Shown here in pieces: positions 54,566 through 64,000 of a stretch of DNA of 64,000 nucleotides. Source of the stretch: Gnetum montanum (lineage: Eukaryota; Streptophyta; Gnetopsida; Gnetales; Gnetaceae); contig MNCI01037977.1 in the NCBI GenBank assembly GCA_015680685.1, positions 282,971 through 346,970 on the forward strand. The letters are read 5' to 3'. Position 1 is the stretch's first letter; each line of letters opens with the position of its first letter. The position numbers and the translations under genes were made by a program. A model generated the notes under the pieces. It worked only from the letters and a program-made list of their open reading frames with translations, ran no database searches and was not told the origin of the DNA.

Positions 54566-56406
54566 TGTGACATCTGAAAATGTCAGTGGCTGGAACATCG
54601 AGAGGTCGTCGGGCATATAGCCTAACCCCAAGTCTGTGGGAGGGCTGTGCTGGAGAAAACGAAAACGGGGTGCCCTGAATGGTCTGGTCGATCAGACAAG
54701 GACTTAAATGGTGTAACAATAACCGTTCGCAAAAGCCCAAAAATAGTATCACAAATAAGCAAAAATACATGTTAGCAGTAGGAAACGCAGGAAATTATGC
54801 TAAAATTTGAAACAAATACTAAAGGAAAATGAAACGAGAGTTTAGGTGAAGAAATGCACCACACCAAGATTGGGGAACATGACTCTTGATTAAACAGTGT
54901 GTGAAATTGGTACACAATGTCAGACAGGCACAGCAGGGTAACGTGGCAATGTGGTCACGGTCTCTAGGATGTTGCAGACACAGTGCTAGTAGCTACAAAG
55001 GAGGTTGGACCTGTCAAGCTTACAGTCGTCACAATGTGTAGGTGCAAGGAAGACTGTGTCACAATTCTTAGCTAGGTGTCAAGCTTAGGTGATCGAGTGC
55101 TGAAGTGATGAAGATGCTAAGAGTGCTCTAATGCTTGATGCTTAGAATGATTTGCGAATCAACCTCTAAAATGTTGATTATCGAAGTATTTATAGGGCTA
55201 GGGTTGACGTGAGATGTGGACTAGATGCCATGTGGCCTAGGTCCCATGTAGCATGGATGTGAACAAGTCACGCTAACATGTTATACTCAAAACATCAAGC
55301 TCTGAGTGTTAAGCTCAAAGTGTAACGCTCTGCAGGACAGGAACAGGAACTAAGAATCTGCCAAACCGTGACCACACCGCCCAAACTGCATGTGCCAAAG
55401 TTTGAAGGACTATCATGTACCTACAAACAATGCCAAAACAAATGCCACTTGGAGTCTACGCTCTAAGACTACGTCTTCCCCCTCTTCCGAATAGGGTCAA
55501 GCGTAGGGACAATTTTGGGGATCAATGGGGGCTGCAAAAGCAAAGCAAACTACTAATCTTGGCCACTGGAGGGAAGTCGGAGCTGAACTAAAGGTCAATG
55601 CTGAGTTCTGGGAGCTTCTGGAGGCATTCAGAGGCATTTCCCAAGTGTCATGCTATCTACGTTGCACAGCGTGACAAAGCATAGCATGAACACTTAAAAA
55701 ATTTTGCAGATTTTGGCTTGTCACATTGTCTACGCTGCAGAACATAGCAGAGTGTAGCACAAGTACTTTGATGAATTTTGCCAAAATTTGCAATGTTTCT
55801 TCGTGGCACATTGATCACATTCTGGGGTGCAACAAGACAGGCAACCTTGGAAGTTAGAAAATTGCCAAATGCATCTTCCATGTCTAGATAGCTTGACAAA
55901 CTTCTTGTCCAACACTTAGAAAAATTTGGCCTTGAAAACTATCATGCTGGCTACGCTGTGCAGCGTAGCAGAGCATGACAGGCCCAAAAGATAGAAAATT
56001 TGCCAAACTATTTCATCCATCCTGAGCACTTTTGATGACCTCCAGTCTGGTACTTGGGTGGACTAGCGACCAGAACATGTTTCAAGCTAAGCAAGCTGGA
56101 GAGCGTAGCAAGCTTGACAATCCAGGAGATAAAAAATTTGCAAACTGTTTGGTCCATCCCAAGTAGACCTTGACCACTTTTGGCTTGACATTTGTGCAAA
56201 CTGGCCTTGGAAGCATGTGCTACGCTGGCTGTGCTGGGGAGCATAGCAGGTAGACTTAGAAAAATTTTGCAAAAATAGGACTCCCAGTGTGCTACACTAT
56301 CTACGCTACACAATGTGACACCAAACTTAGAAAAATTTTGCCCAAGTTTTGACACTTAGACAAATCTGCCATTGAACTGCAAGAGCCCGAAATTAGTGGT
56401 GTTTCA
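54566..56406 (-). repeat. Right (5') LTR of element A
   Basis: 1841 bases, ends TG...CA. Minus-strand TATA box CTATAAATAC at about 55185-55195. From 55640 to 56350 it holds 60-100-bp units with palindromic cores such as TACGCTGTGCAGCGTA followed by AACTTAGAAAAATTTTGC. The target duplication AGCCT follows at 56407. Confidence 0.8.
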
Positions 56407-56411
56407 AGCCT
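56407..56411. repeat. Target-site duplication (right) of element A
   Basis: AGCCT, as at 44088-44092. Confidence 0.85.
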
Positions 56412-56755
56412 CCTCCCCATTTTCAGTTTGAGTGCTCTTGGTTACACCCACTAGTGGAGGAGATTTGGGCTGGGTATAACAATAGGGGGGACCCAAGAGA
56501 CTTCCTTCATGATGGCTTGCTCAAGCTAAAATGGGCAATCAGCTCTAAAAAGCTTGAAGACAAGTTCTCCTTTAGGGTGTGTAGAAGGGACCCCTAGGAC
56601 CGTATGAGAGATTCAAACCCAACAAGAACATGGGGTGTGGCTAGAAGAAAAAGAGGACGATATTTTGAAGCAGCTACAAACTCTTGATATGGAGGAGGAA
56701 GTGTACTAGAAACAACAATCTAGGGTTCGATGACTCAGGGAAGGGGTAGGAACAC
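56412..56755 (+). pseudogene. L1 number 4, endonuclease-RT linker (right of element A)
   Basis: 'FQFECSWLHPLVEEIWAGY', 'KLEDKFSFRVC' and an 'EEEVY.KQQSRVR.LREG' end are the usual L1 linker between endonuclease and RT. Breaks off at about 56755 before a T-rich tract. Confidence 0.7.
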
Positions 56756-56799
56756 ATGGTTCTTTTTTTTCTTTTTTCTTTTTTTTGCATCGATTTGTT

Positions 56800-57879
56800 T
56801 GTCTCCCCACATTGTTAGATTCATTGTTTCAAGTGGGTGTTGGAGTAACAGTGGATGGTGGCCCTTGTGTAGGATCAAAGGATGGTGGTGGTAAAAAGGA
56901 AGGTGTTGCACCAGATTGGCAGCGTGTTGGTTCAAATGATGTGGTAGATCCATGAGTATTTTGCTTTGGTTTACAGCCTTTCCTAAAGAAGGGGTGCTTC
57001 TGACATGGCAATTGAGATCTACCAGGATCAACATGTGTATGCACATTTACAGCACAAGTGGCATTTGTTTGTGGATACGGTGATGCAAAACCTTCCTATG
57101 TCCTTGGTGGTGGCATGTGATGAGGTGGAGTATGAGAATATCGAGGGTAGGATAGATGGTAAGAGGCATGAGATGGTGATCCCTTAGGAGATGTCATGGG
57201 TTGATGGCACTCAAGAGAGTGATAGTGGCGATTTGAAGTAGAGGATGTTGAACTAGTTGGAGACGCAAGGTGTTGAACATAATATTCATGTGGTTTCGAC
57301 AAATAGGAAGGATAGGGCTAATTTGGTGGTGGCCTCCCCCAAGACTGGTTGTTGCCACTATGGTTGATGACAGTGTCGAGGCTAGTAATAAGTCCCCCTA
57401 GGATAGTGCAGTTGATTGTGGGGTTATCTATGATTATTGTGTGGGATAGAAAATCTCCCATGCTTCTATACAAACTTTGGATTTAATGCACTTGCCCAAT
57501 GCTCATGTAGATGCAACAAGACCAGACAATGACCCTTCGAATGGTCATATATGCAGATGTCACTTCCATTATCTTCATCTGCAATTGAGTCTATAGCCTC
57601 ACTTTTGTCAGCCATTTTTCTCGTTTGCCGAAAAGTGTTCCTAGCTGTTTCTTGGTTCTGTATCCTTTGTTTATTGTGATTGCCTAGCTTGTTTTGCATG
57701 ATCCTCTCCTTGACCGTCTCAACGAGAGTTGTAACGTTTTCATATATCCATTTCAACATCCTATTAAACTTTGCTTCAAGTTCATCAATAGACTTCTGTA
57801 TCGGTAAGGTTCATTGCAGAATCACCTTATCAAGAGCGGTTTCTTTCTCCTTACCATAGATATGGACCTCCTCCTATTG
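56800..57879 (-). pseudogene. Fragment of element C-type gag
   Basis: Matches 8700-9781 closely along its whole length (for example GTGGATGGTGGCCCTTGTGT at both). It covers the Ser/Thr/His/Pro-rich tail and part of the coiled coil on the minus strand. No LTR or duplication flanks it; its right edge at 57879 joins L1 coiled-coil sequence. Confidence 0.8.
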
Positions 57880-58975
57880 AGGAAGATGTGGCTGAGAAAG
57901 TGAGGGTAGAGGAACGACACCTTTGGGAAGCCAAATGGTGTGCTTGGGAGGAGGAATATGAGCATGAGGCAATGCACCTGAAAGCCTAGTTTGCGGAGAG
58001 AGAAAAGGAGCTGATGCGTTAACATGCACTCTAGGAAGAGAGGACTTGGGCTACGTTGATTGATGACTTGTAGGCACAAATTAGGGAAGAGCTACAGCAA
58101 GAAGAGGAATAGAAGGTGGAGCGGGAAAGATTGGAGTTGCTAACAAAGGCACATGAGCAAGAGGAAGCTAAACAATTGCAAATGCAACAGGATAAAGCAC
58201 ACCCCCAAAATGCCAGAATGTGGCTGCAGAATGGGCACTGCCCATATGTTGTCCTAAATATTAACATCAACACGTTACAAGAGGAAATCTATTGGAAACA
58301 ACGATCGCAAATCAAGTGGCTTTGGGAGGGGGACAGACAAAAGAAATTATTTTTTGTTGTGGCCAAGTCTCATGGGTGGAGCCAATGACAGGTGTTGATG
58401 ACCGACGCAAGGGTCCTAGTCGATGATTCAAAGGACATTATCCAAGAGTTTGCAACGTATTGGGGGGTGATCTAGGCAAAATGGCCCACAATGCTAATGT
58501 CGATGCAGGTTCCATGGATGCTGGAGGAAGATGACAACGCTCGGTTGTTGAACCCGTTTACCTTGTAGGAGTTGAAAGAGACTATTGGGTTTATGCCAGG
58601 AGGGAAGGCACCTGGGCCTGATGGTTGGAGCCTCGAATTCTTGATGGAATTTTTTGATATTGTGGGGCCCAATATTCTTGACACCTTTAATCTGATGCTG
58701 ACCAAGCGATAGATCCGTCAGAAGATTAACTGCTCCCGAATTGTCTGCATTCCCAAACGTGCTAATGCCTCTTATCCAGCTCATTTCCGACCCATAGGGA
58801 TCTGTAACGTGTTGGTCCAAATTTTCTCCAAGATGCTCGTAAGGAGGTTGGCCCCCATCATGCCCAAGCTTGTCGGGGATCACCAAACAGGGTTCGTTCA
58901 GGGGCAAACCCTACAAGATCAGGTGCTCATCATGCAGAAGCTCCTTCACTCCTTGCATCACTCGAAATTTCTAGG
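57880..58975 (+). pseudogene. Chimeric L1 fragment: coiled coil joined to RT
   Basis: 57880-58235 encodes the Glu/Lys/Gln coiled coil and the first J-like helix ('MWLQNGHCPYVVLNININ') of the C-terminal extension. It then passes in frame into 'LQEEIYWKQRSQIKWLWEGD', the start of RT, followed by RT blocks ('MPGGKAPGPDGWSLEF', 'HFRPIGICNVLVQIFSKML', 'GFVQGQTLQDQV') to 58975, where a short tandem repeat cuts it. The order is the reverse of an intact L1, so this is a recombination product. Confidence 0.65.
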
Positions 58976-59062
58976 AACTTAAAATTTTTTTAGAAACTTA
59001 AAATTTTTAGGAACTTAGAATTTTTTAAGAACTTAAAATTTTTTGGAACTTAAAACTTTTGA
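58976..59062. repeat. Short tandem repeat, unit about 16-18 bp
   Basis: Five diverged copies of (A)GGAACTTAAAATTTTTT; one copy also precedes the second direct repeat at 59890. Confidence 0.85.
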
Positions 59063-60244
59063 TGAGATCTCATGCATCAAGGAAAAGAACGAGAAGGCTA
59101 AGAGAAATACTGTAAAAACTGTAAAATAGAAAAACTGCTAAACAAAAAGTAATTAAAAGCTCATAGCATTGCACAACGTATGTTGTTACACAAAACATTT
59201 TCGAGGACTTGCACCCCTCATCAGTGTGTTTAGGCAATACGGCCAAGCAGCCGAAGCTGCAAAGTCAAGGAAATGAGCATGTCAGTACATGTATAAATAG
59301 GATCCCAACTTTTAAAATTATAATCACCGCCACTCTAATAATTAGAGCGGGCCCCACTCGTCATAAGCAAGATGGGGGTGGGACGTTGTACTGAAAAAAC
59401 TATTACAGAATAGTATTTCAAACGCGAACATAAAACATTCAGCAAATCGGATCTTTTGGCAGAGCCAAAGGGTGTATAGGGTTTAGGGGAACCCTCATGT
59501 TTGAATGGTAGACATGAGGGGTCCGACACCAAAGAATGTCATGCACGCAAGCGTCCGCCTGGAAACAGCAACGAACAAAAGTCTTTAACAGCAACAAAGA
59601 GACGAGCTGCAACAACACTAGAGAAGAAACAACTAAAGGTTGTGATGAAACTGAAGAAAGCACCTTCAGAAGAAACCACAACCAAGAAGACCAACATAAG
59701 CAAAGCGATGGTCAAGACACGGATCAAATAGAAGAAACATGATCAAAACCCTTGGAGAACCTGCAAAAGGATTAATACCTAACCAAAAATAGAAAAAAGA
59801 TCTGAAAATGGTTAGAATCCAGAGAATAGTGAAAGACGTTGTCAAGCAAGGCTCAGCAATTCCAAGGCAACAAGATAGAGAGAAATTTTTAGGAACTTAA
59901 AATTTTTTATGAGATCTCATGCATCAAGGAAAAGAACAGCAAGGCTAAGAGAAATACTGTAGAAATTGTAAAACAGAAAAACTGCTAAACAGAAAGTACT
60001 AGAAAGCTCATAGCATTGCACAACGTATGTTGTTACACAAAACGTTTTCAGGGACTTGCACTCCTCATCAGTGTGTTTAGGCAATGCGACCAGGCAGCCA
60101 AAGTTGCAAAGGCAAGGAAATGAGCATGCCAGTACATATATAAATAGGGTCCCAACTTCTAAAATTAAAATAACCGCCACTCTAATAATTAGAGTGGGCC
60201 CCACTTGTCATAAGCGAGATGGGGGTGGGGACGTGGTACTGACA
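59063..60244 (+). mobile_element. TRIM-like element with 335-bp direct repeats
   Basis: Direct repeats at 59063-59396 and 59910-60244 begin TGAGATCTCATGCATCAAGG. Both contain a plus-strand TATA box (TATAAATAGG), and the second ends TGACA. Between them are 513 bases without pol; a Lys/Thr-rich frame at 59501-59731 is probably chance. Size and TATA position fit a terminal-repeat retrotransposon in miniature, but no primer site or target duplication was seen. A simple 847-bp segmental duplication is the alternative. Confidence 0.5.
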
Positions 60245-60249
60245 AATAT

Positions 60250-61385
60250 CTAACCAATAGTAAATCAAAGTTTGAGGCACATTTTGGTCCCCACGAATCT
60301 CCTATCCCTGGAAAGAGATACTTTGAGTCTTCTTTGTCAATTTCACTAGCGTGGCCACAACAAAGAAGAAACATGTATTCCTTTCCACATCTTTCAACCA
60401 CCTCACCCTAGATCTCTATCTCTAGTAAACCTCTACCTCCCTATCCACTGCCTAAAGCCAAGAAAGAACCTCACACTCCTCATGCAAATCCCAACCCTCT
60501 TCCTACCCTCTTTGTATCTCTGCAAGCCATTGCATGAGCCGCCCCCGCTGACTTCTGAACGAGTACTTTTCCTCGGCACTAACCCTTCTTAAGGCATGTT
60601 TTAGCCAAGCCAACCCCTACTTCAAAAAATCCTGAGGTTCCAAACACTAGCCACCAATGGTCTCAACCAAGGCTTGTGTAACCAAAAGTGTTTGAACCGA
60701 AAAGGACCAACCCTCCCCTTTGAACCATCATCAACACTACAGATAATCGACCTATGGTCAAAAGCCACTCTTTCCTACTCAGTCACCACAATCCCTCTTG
60801 TCAGAAGAATATGGGAACTGGCCTAAACACAGTCAATCTTCATCATGATGTGCTCACTCCCCTTTCATCAATTGCTCCACATGAAGCAACATCCCCGAAT
60901 GTCCAAGTCAACCAAATCATTCGCCTCCAGTAACTGTAGGCACTCTTGGGCTCTCGAGGGATCTTGGGTACCCCATTCAAACTCCTTCCACCCATAGAGC
61001 CTTTGATTGAAATCCCTAAGAATAATTCAAGACTTCCAATCTTGAATGAAGGTGGCAATCCTCCTAAGCTCCTATAAACGTTCTTCCGACAACTAGGACC
61101 CATAGAAATTCATGATCCAAACACTATAATCCAAAAGGAGAGCCATAACACTCCACCAAGAGCAATCAACGACCTTCATTTGGCAACGAGTAAGTAGAGC
61201 AAGCCCTTCCGCTTTGCCTTGACTAGGGACCACCTAGACATGCCACCTTGGCCATCTAAGCCAATGGGTTTCCTACTGTCACAGTTTAGTTTCTTGCAGG
61301 AAAACTACAATTTCTTTGACAGTATTTCTTTTATAAGGGGCACCCTACCCCCTACAGTTCCATGAGAGGATCCTCATGTCTTACA
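60250..61385 (-). pseudogene. Endonuclease and linker of L1 number 5
   Basis: Starts 'MRILSWNCRG' (about 61380), then 'FLQETKL', 'ILRDFNQRL' (Gly to Arg), 'GCCFMWSN' and 'FDHRSIICSV' (about 60750), the standard order of L1 endonuclease motifs. The linker has 'EEKYSFRSQRG' and 'RSRVRWLKD' to about 60350. Confidence 0.7.
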
Positions 61386-61561
61386 TCTTGTGCATTTGTA
61401 GACCTCCTTGAGGGTCAGCTGCATCCCCAAATCAACCTCCATCTATGTTTGTCTTGATCAAGATACGGTAGCCGATGGGCATCCCACTTTATTGGTATCA
61501 GGCAACACCGGGAACGAACCTTCCTTCACAACCCCCTTTTTCATAATTTTTTCCAGGGGGG

Positions 61562-61760
61562 GGCGGGGGAAACCCCCCCCCCCCCCCCCCCAAAACCACA
61601 TTAATCTCGTCAATAAGGGGAGGGGAGCTCCACCCCTACCCCCTCACTAGATAACATTGTCAACCACGAACAACCCTTGATCGGGGAACCCAAGGACCTC
61701 GAAGACCCAGGGATGCATAGGGGAGCAGGGGACACCGACAAATCTAGTGATTCAGATTCC

Positions 61761-61803
<43 letters not shown>

Positions 61804-62945
61804 ANGCCCCCAACCTAAACACCCTCCCCTTCATCACTCATCTGCACCCCTACACCCACTACCTACTTATGTTGTTCCTTGGCATCGACCTAACAACATC
61901 ATGTTCCTTGGCATTTGCCCCAACAGCGTTCTGCTTTTGCATAGGCTTTCCAGGGCCAAAAGGCCCCACACCTTGGGTATAGCACCTAGGAAACCTCCCC
62001 TTTCAAGTGAAAAGGGTTCAACCCGCATCCCCGTTCCTCTGGTCGAGATCTTTCTAACCCACTTTACAATCTACCATTTAATGTTCTGCTTTGCCACATG
62101 TGATGCAATGGTAAGTCCTAGGGGGTGTTGTCTTTGCCCGAGGAACAATTATCACATTTTCATATTCTATCTTCACCCCCTCCTCTCCCAAGGGGAAGTC
62201 AAGCACAACCTCGTGAACCAACTCCATGGGTGACAATGACTACCAAAAACAGAACCTAGCAAACTCCAAGGAGGTCCTAGTGAGATCAAAGGAAATGAAG
62301 TCACCAAAAAAGCCAACAAGGGTTCAAAGAATCTCCTCCATCCATAGCTCCCACATGATATCAAAAACCTTGATCCAAATAGGAGCCCTAGAGAACAGAT
62401 TTGGATCCCTATGAGCCCCCGTTCTCCAATGGGTCAAAGCTAGACCCCATGCCCCAAAAAAGCATGGACCTCCGATTAGAACCCTACCCTGATCTTGTAC
62501 TAATTTGAAAACGAACAAAAAGAGCCCGCATGAAAGACACTGCACCTCAACAAGGCAGAAATTCCAATGCACAACAATCCATTTTTTCACCAAGTCAAAA
62601 GGAGGAGGTGCACCAGCCAAAACAAACTTACTGATGAGACTCAAGTCCACTGTGCACACGTCAACACCTAAGGGCACCTTCATCTTGAGCCTCATCGAGC
62701 CTTCTCCCCATACACACTCCTCCACACCCCCAACCCCGAGGCAACAAGCAACCCCCTATTGCCCATGCTCTCTGCTAGCCTCCACTCCTGCATACCCACC
62801 CGACCTGCCATCCGAGCCTAATGGAATTGCTCCCCCGCCCCCATTGTTCCTGCTGCCCTATACATCAAGGCCATCACCAGCGCTCTCCTCGTTCCTCACC
62901 CCTACCACGCTCCTAGCACTTACCATGCTTCCGCCCATTTTATAA
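61562..62945 (-). pseudogene. ORF1 of L1 number 5
   Basis: Opens near 62945 with 'MGGSMVSARSV'. An open stretch 62725-62324 carries the DUF4283-like domain ('VDLSLISKFVLAGAPPPFDL', 'GLFLFVFKLVQDQ', 'GPCFFGAWGLALTHW'). The C-terminal half is broken by poly-C tracts (61573-61592, 61762-61803) and an N at 61805. Confidence 0.7.
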
Positions 62946-63300
62946 TAGGTGGGTACGCTTTCTCTTTTTAAATTATTGTATTTCACCTTAATCAATCTTA
63001 TTTCCTTCTTTTGTATTTTTTGTAACCTTGAGGAAGTTCTTTCCTCCATGAGGAAAGATGATAGTGCAATGATGTATTCCTTTCATTTAAATGCTTTTGC
63101 ATCCTCATTTGCAGAAATAGCTCAACTTGGCCCTTTTTGTGTTCCCATGGTCCACACAGTATCCTTTTATTTCTACCCTATGACTGGTTACGGGACCATG
63201 CAGGGCATTATGCATTTTGGCCTCCAATGATTGTATCCTTTGCTTTTTGTTGTTCTATTTTTTGGACAAAAAATAATATCATCTGACCTCTTTCAAAACA
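62946..63300. other. Unassigned sequence with a splice-acceptor-like site
   Basis: T-rich, with a good acceptor (TCATTTGCAG at about 63115) followed by a 38-codon frame ending at 63230. No matching exon recognised. Confidence 0.4.
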
Positions 63301-63329
63301 AATGTATAGCGCCCCCCCCCCCCCCCCCC

Positions 63330-64000
63330 CCCCCCCGGCAGAGACGTCTAACCAAAGAAATTGGGATGAGGAGCTTCAACAGGCTACGCAACGTGCGGCG
63401 GACAAGGTGCGAGAAGAGTGGGAGGCCAAGTGGAACGAGGCCCTCGCGCAGGCCCGGGCCAACATTGAGGCCCAGGTCACAGAGCGCGAGCAGGAGCAGA
63501 TCAGGCAGCAGGAGCTCCTTGCTCAGGCTGCCCGGGCCCGCCTCATTGACGAAATCAAGGCCCAGGTTCGGGAGGAGCTAACGTAGGAGGCGGCGAACCA
63601 AAGACGGCGCAAGCTGGAGGCGCGGGCAGCGCAGGAGCACCTCTAGGAGGAGGACGCCCAGCGGCAGAAACAGCTTGACCGCGCCCACGGGCATAATGCC
63701 CGGCAATGGCTGCGGGAGGGGCGATGCCCATACCTTATTCTGGGCATTAACTGCGAGAGCTCCTGGGCGGAGCTCAGATGGCACATCCGCCGAACCTCGG
63801 CGCGATACCACCCTGATGCCGGGGCTTCGTAGGAGGACAGGGATAGGCGGGAGTCACTTATGCAGGGCCTCCAACAGGCGGCCAATTTCGTGGATACAGA
63901 GGATCACCGGAACACTCTCAATATCCTCCATGAGCTGGAGTGCCCCAACTGCACCTGCCGACGGCTACCGATGCACCCGTTAAGGGGTGGTCCTCTGTTG
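63330..64000 (+). pseudogene. GC-rich L1 3' end with coiled coil and HPD module
   Basis: Follows a 25-base poly-C tract. Ala/Glu/Arg/Gln coiled coil (63350-63690), then 'WLREGRCPYLILGINCESSW', 'ELRWHIRRTSARYHPDAG' (HPD 63809-63817), 'LMQGLQQAANFVDTEDHRNT' and 'LNILHELECPNCTCRRLP', continuing past the window's end. Only three TAG stops, each from CAG; CpGs are largely kept, so it is the youngest copy here. The helix-HPD-helix pattern is a good J-domain look-alike. Confidence 0.6.

Larger units (their letters stand above)
44093..56406 (-). mobile_element. LTR retrotransposon A: gag plus an antisense spliced gene
   Basis: A 12.3-kb insertion with 5-bp duplications AGCCT and restored L1 frame across it. 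The right LTR (54566-56406) and left LTR start (44093-44504) are direct repeats with ends TG...CA. gag (54138-52094) reads on the minus strand from the right LTR, so the element is minus oriented. No pol belongs to this strand. On the plus strand are a six-exon accessory gene (48189-51623) and, inside the left LTR area, an RNase H-integrase fragment of a second element (44867-46753) enclosed by 386-bp inverted repeats. Gag and integrase type, together with an antisense accessory ORF, suggest the Ty3/gypsy Tat lineage. Confidence 0.8.
60245..62945 (-). mobile_element. L1 number 5: minus strand, ORF1 to start of RT
   Basis: ORF1 (62945-61980), endonuclease (61380-60750) and linker to about 60250, where the TRIM-like repeats begin. 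The 5' end is present, the RT and 3' end are missing. Confidence 0.75.

Noticed and set aside
59501-59731. Lys/Thr-rich 76-codon frame as a gene
   Set aside because: Low-complexity composition, three overlapping frames equally open, no context.
62950-63230. Exon ending at 63230 after a good acceptor
   Set aside because: No partner exon or recognisable domain; kept only as unassigned sequence.
1-64000. tRNA, rRNA or other structured RNA genes
   Set aside because: Only primer-site fragments complementary to tRNA ends were seen; no full cloverleaf was recognised by eye.

Overview
The window looks like nuclear DNA of a land plant with a very large, repeat-filled genome, most likely a gymnosperm (conifer, cycad, Ginkgo or gnetophyte). 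The signs are plant retrotransposon primer sites, L1-type LINEs with a DUF4283-like ORF1, an endogenous pararetrovirus (Caulimoviridae), and a host gene with introns of tens of kilobases packed with decayed transposons. Most reading frames are broken, mainly by stops that fit C-to-T decay of methylated cytosine (CAG to TAG, CGA to TGA, TGG to TGA/TAG). No prokaryotic features were seen.

Layout. 1-2296: end of one LTR, then a gag-only LTR-retrotransposon relic. 2695-11899: a complete minus-strand LTR element (element C) with 5-bp target duplications, a decayed tRNA-Asp-type primer site, gag and an unusual second ORF, but no pol. 11905-14980: mostly featureless. 14983-39664: the 3' part of a minus-strand host gene of the RNB/DIS3 (RRP44-like) exoribonuclease family. 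Its exons join in phase at 39551-39664, 39300-39374, 16997-17122, 16769-16838, 16334-16663, 15935-16089 and 15166-15294. The intron 17123-39299 holds a nest: an old LINE (LINE-X) is hit by two L1s, one of those by another L1 (26313-36409, 15-bp target duplication), and that one by an endogenous caulimovirid (about 28200-32236).

From 39665 to the end of the window is probably another intron of the same gene. It holds an RTE-like LINE tail, a minus-strand L1 (40300-43885), and a plus-strand L1 split cleanly by a 12.3-kb LTR element (element A, 44093-56406, duplication AGCCT). Further right are a fused gag/L1 fragment, a TRIM-like pair of direct repeats (59063-60244), a minus-strand L1 (60245-62945) and a GC-rich L1 3' end running off the window.

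Two things stand out. (1) Element A carries gag on the minus strand and, on the opposite strand, a six-exon gene (48189-51623) whose splice sites and phases all fit. Its N-terminus resembles an FCP1/NIF-type HAD phosphatase with the catalytic aspartates missing, followed by a domain like the putative plant transposon protein domain and coiled coil. (2) The L1s extend ORF2 beyond the RT zinc finger with a similar plant-transposon-like domain, a charged coiled coil, and a C-terminal module resembling a J-domain with an HPD motif. This module occurs in at least five copies here. Both look like host-type domains captured by retroelements.
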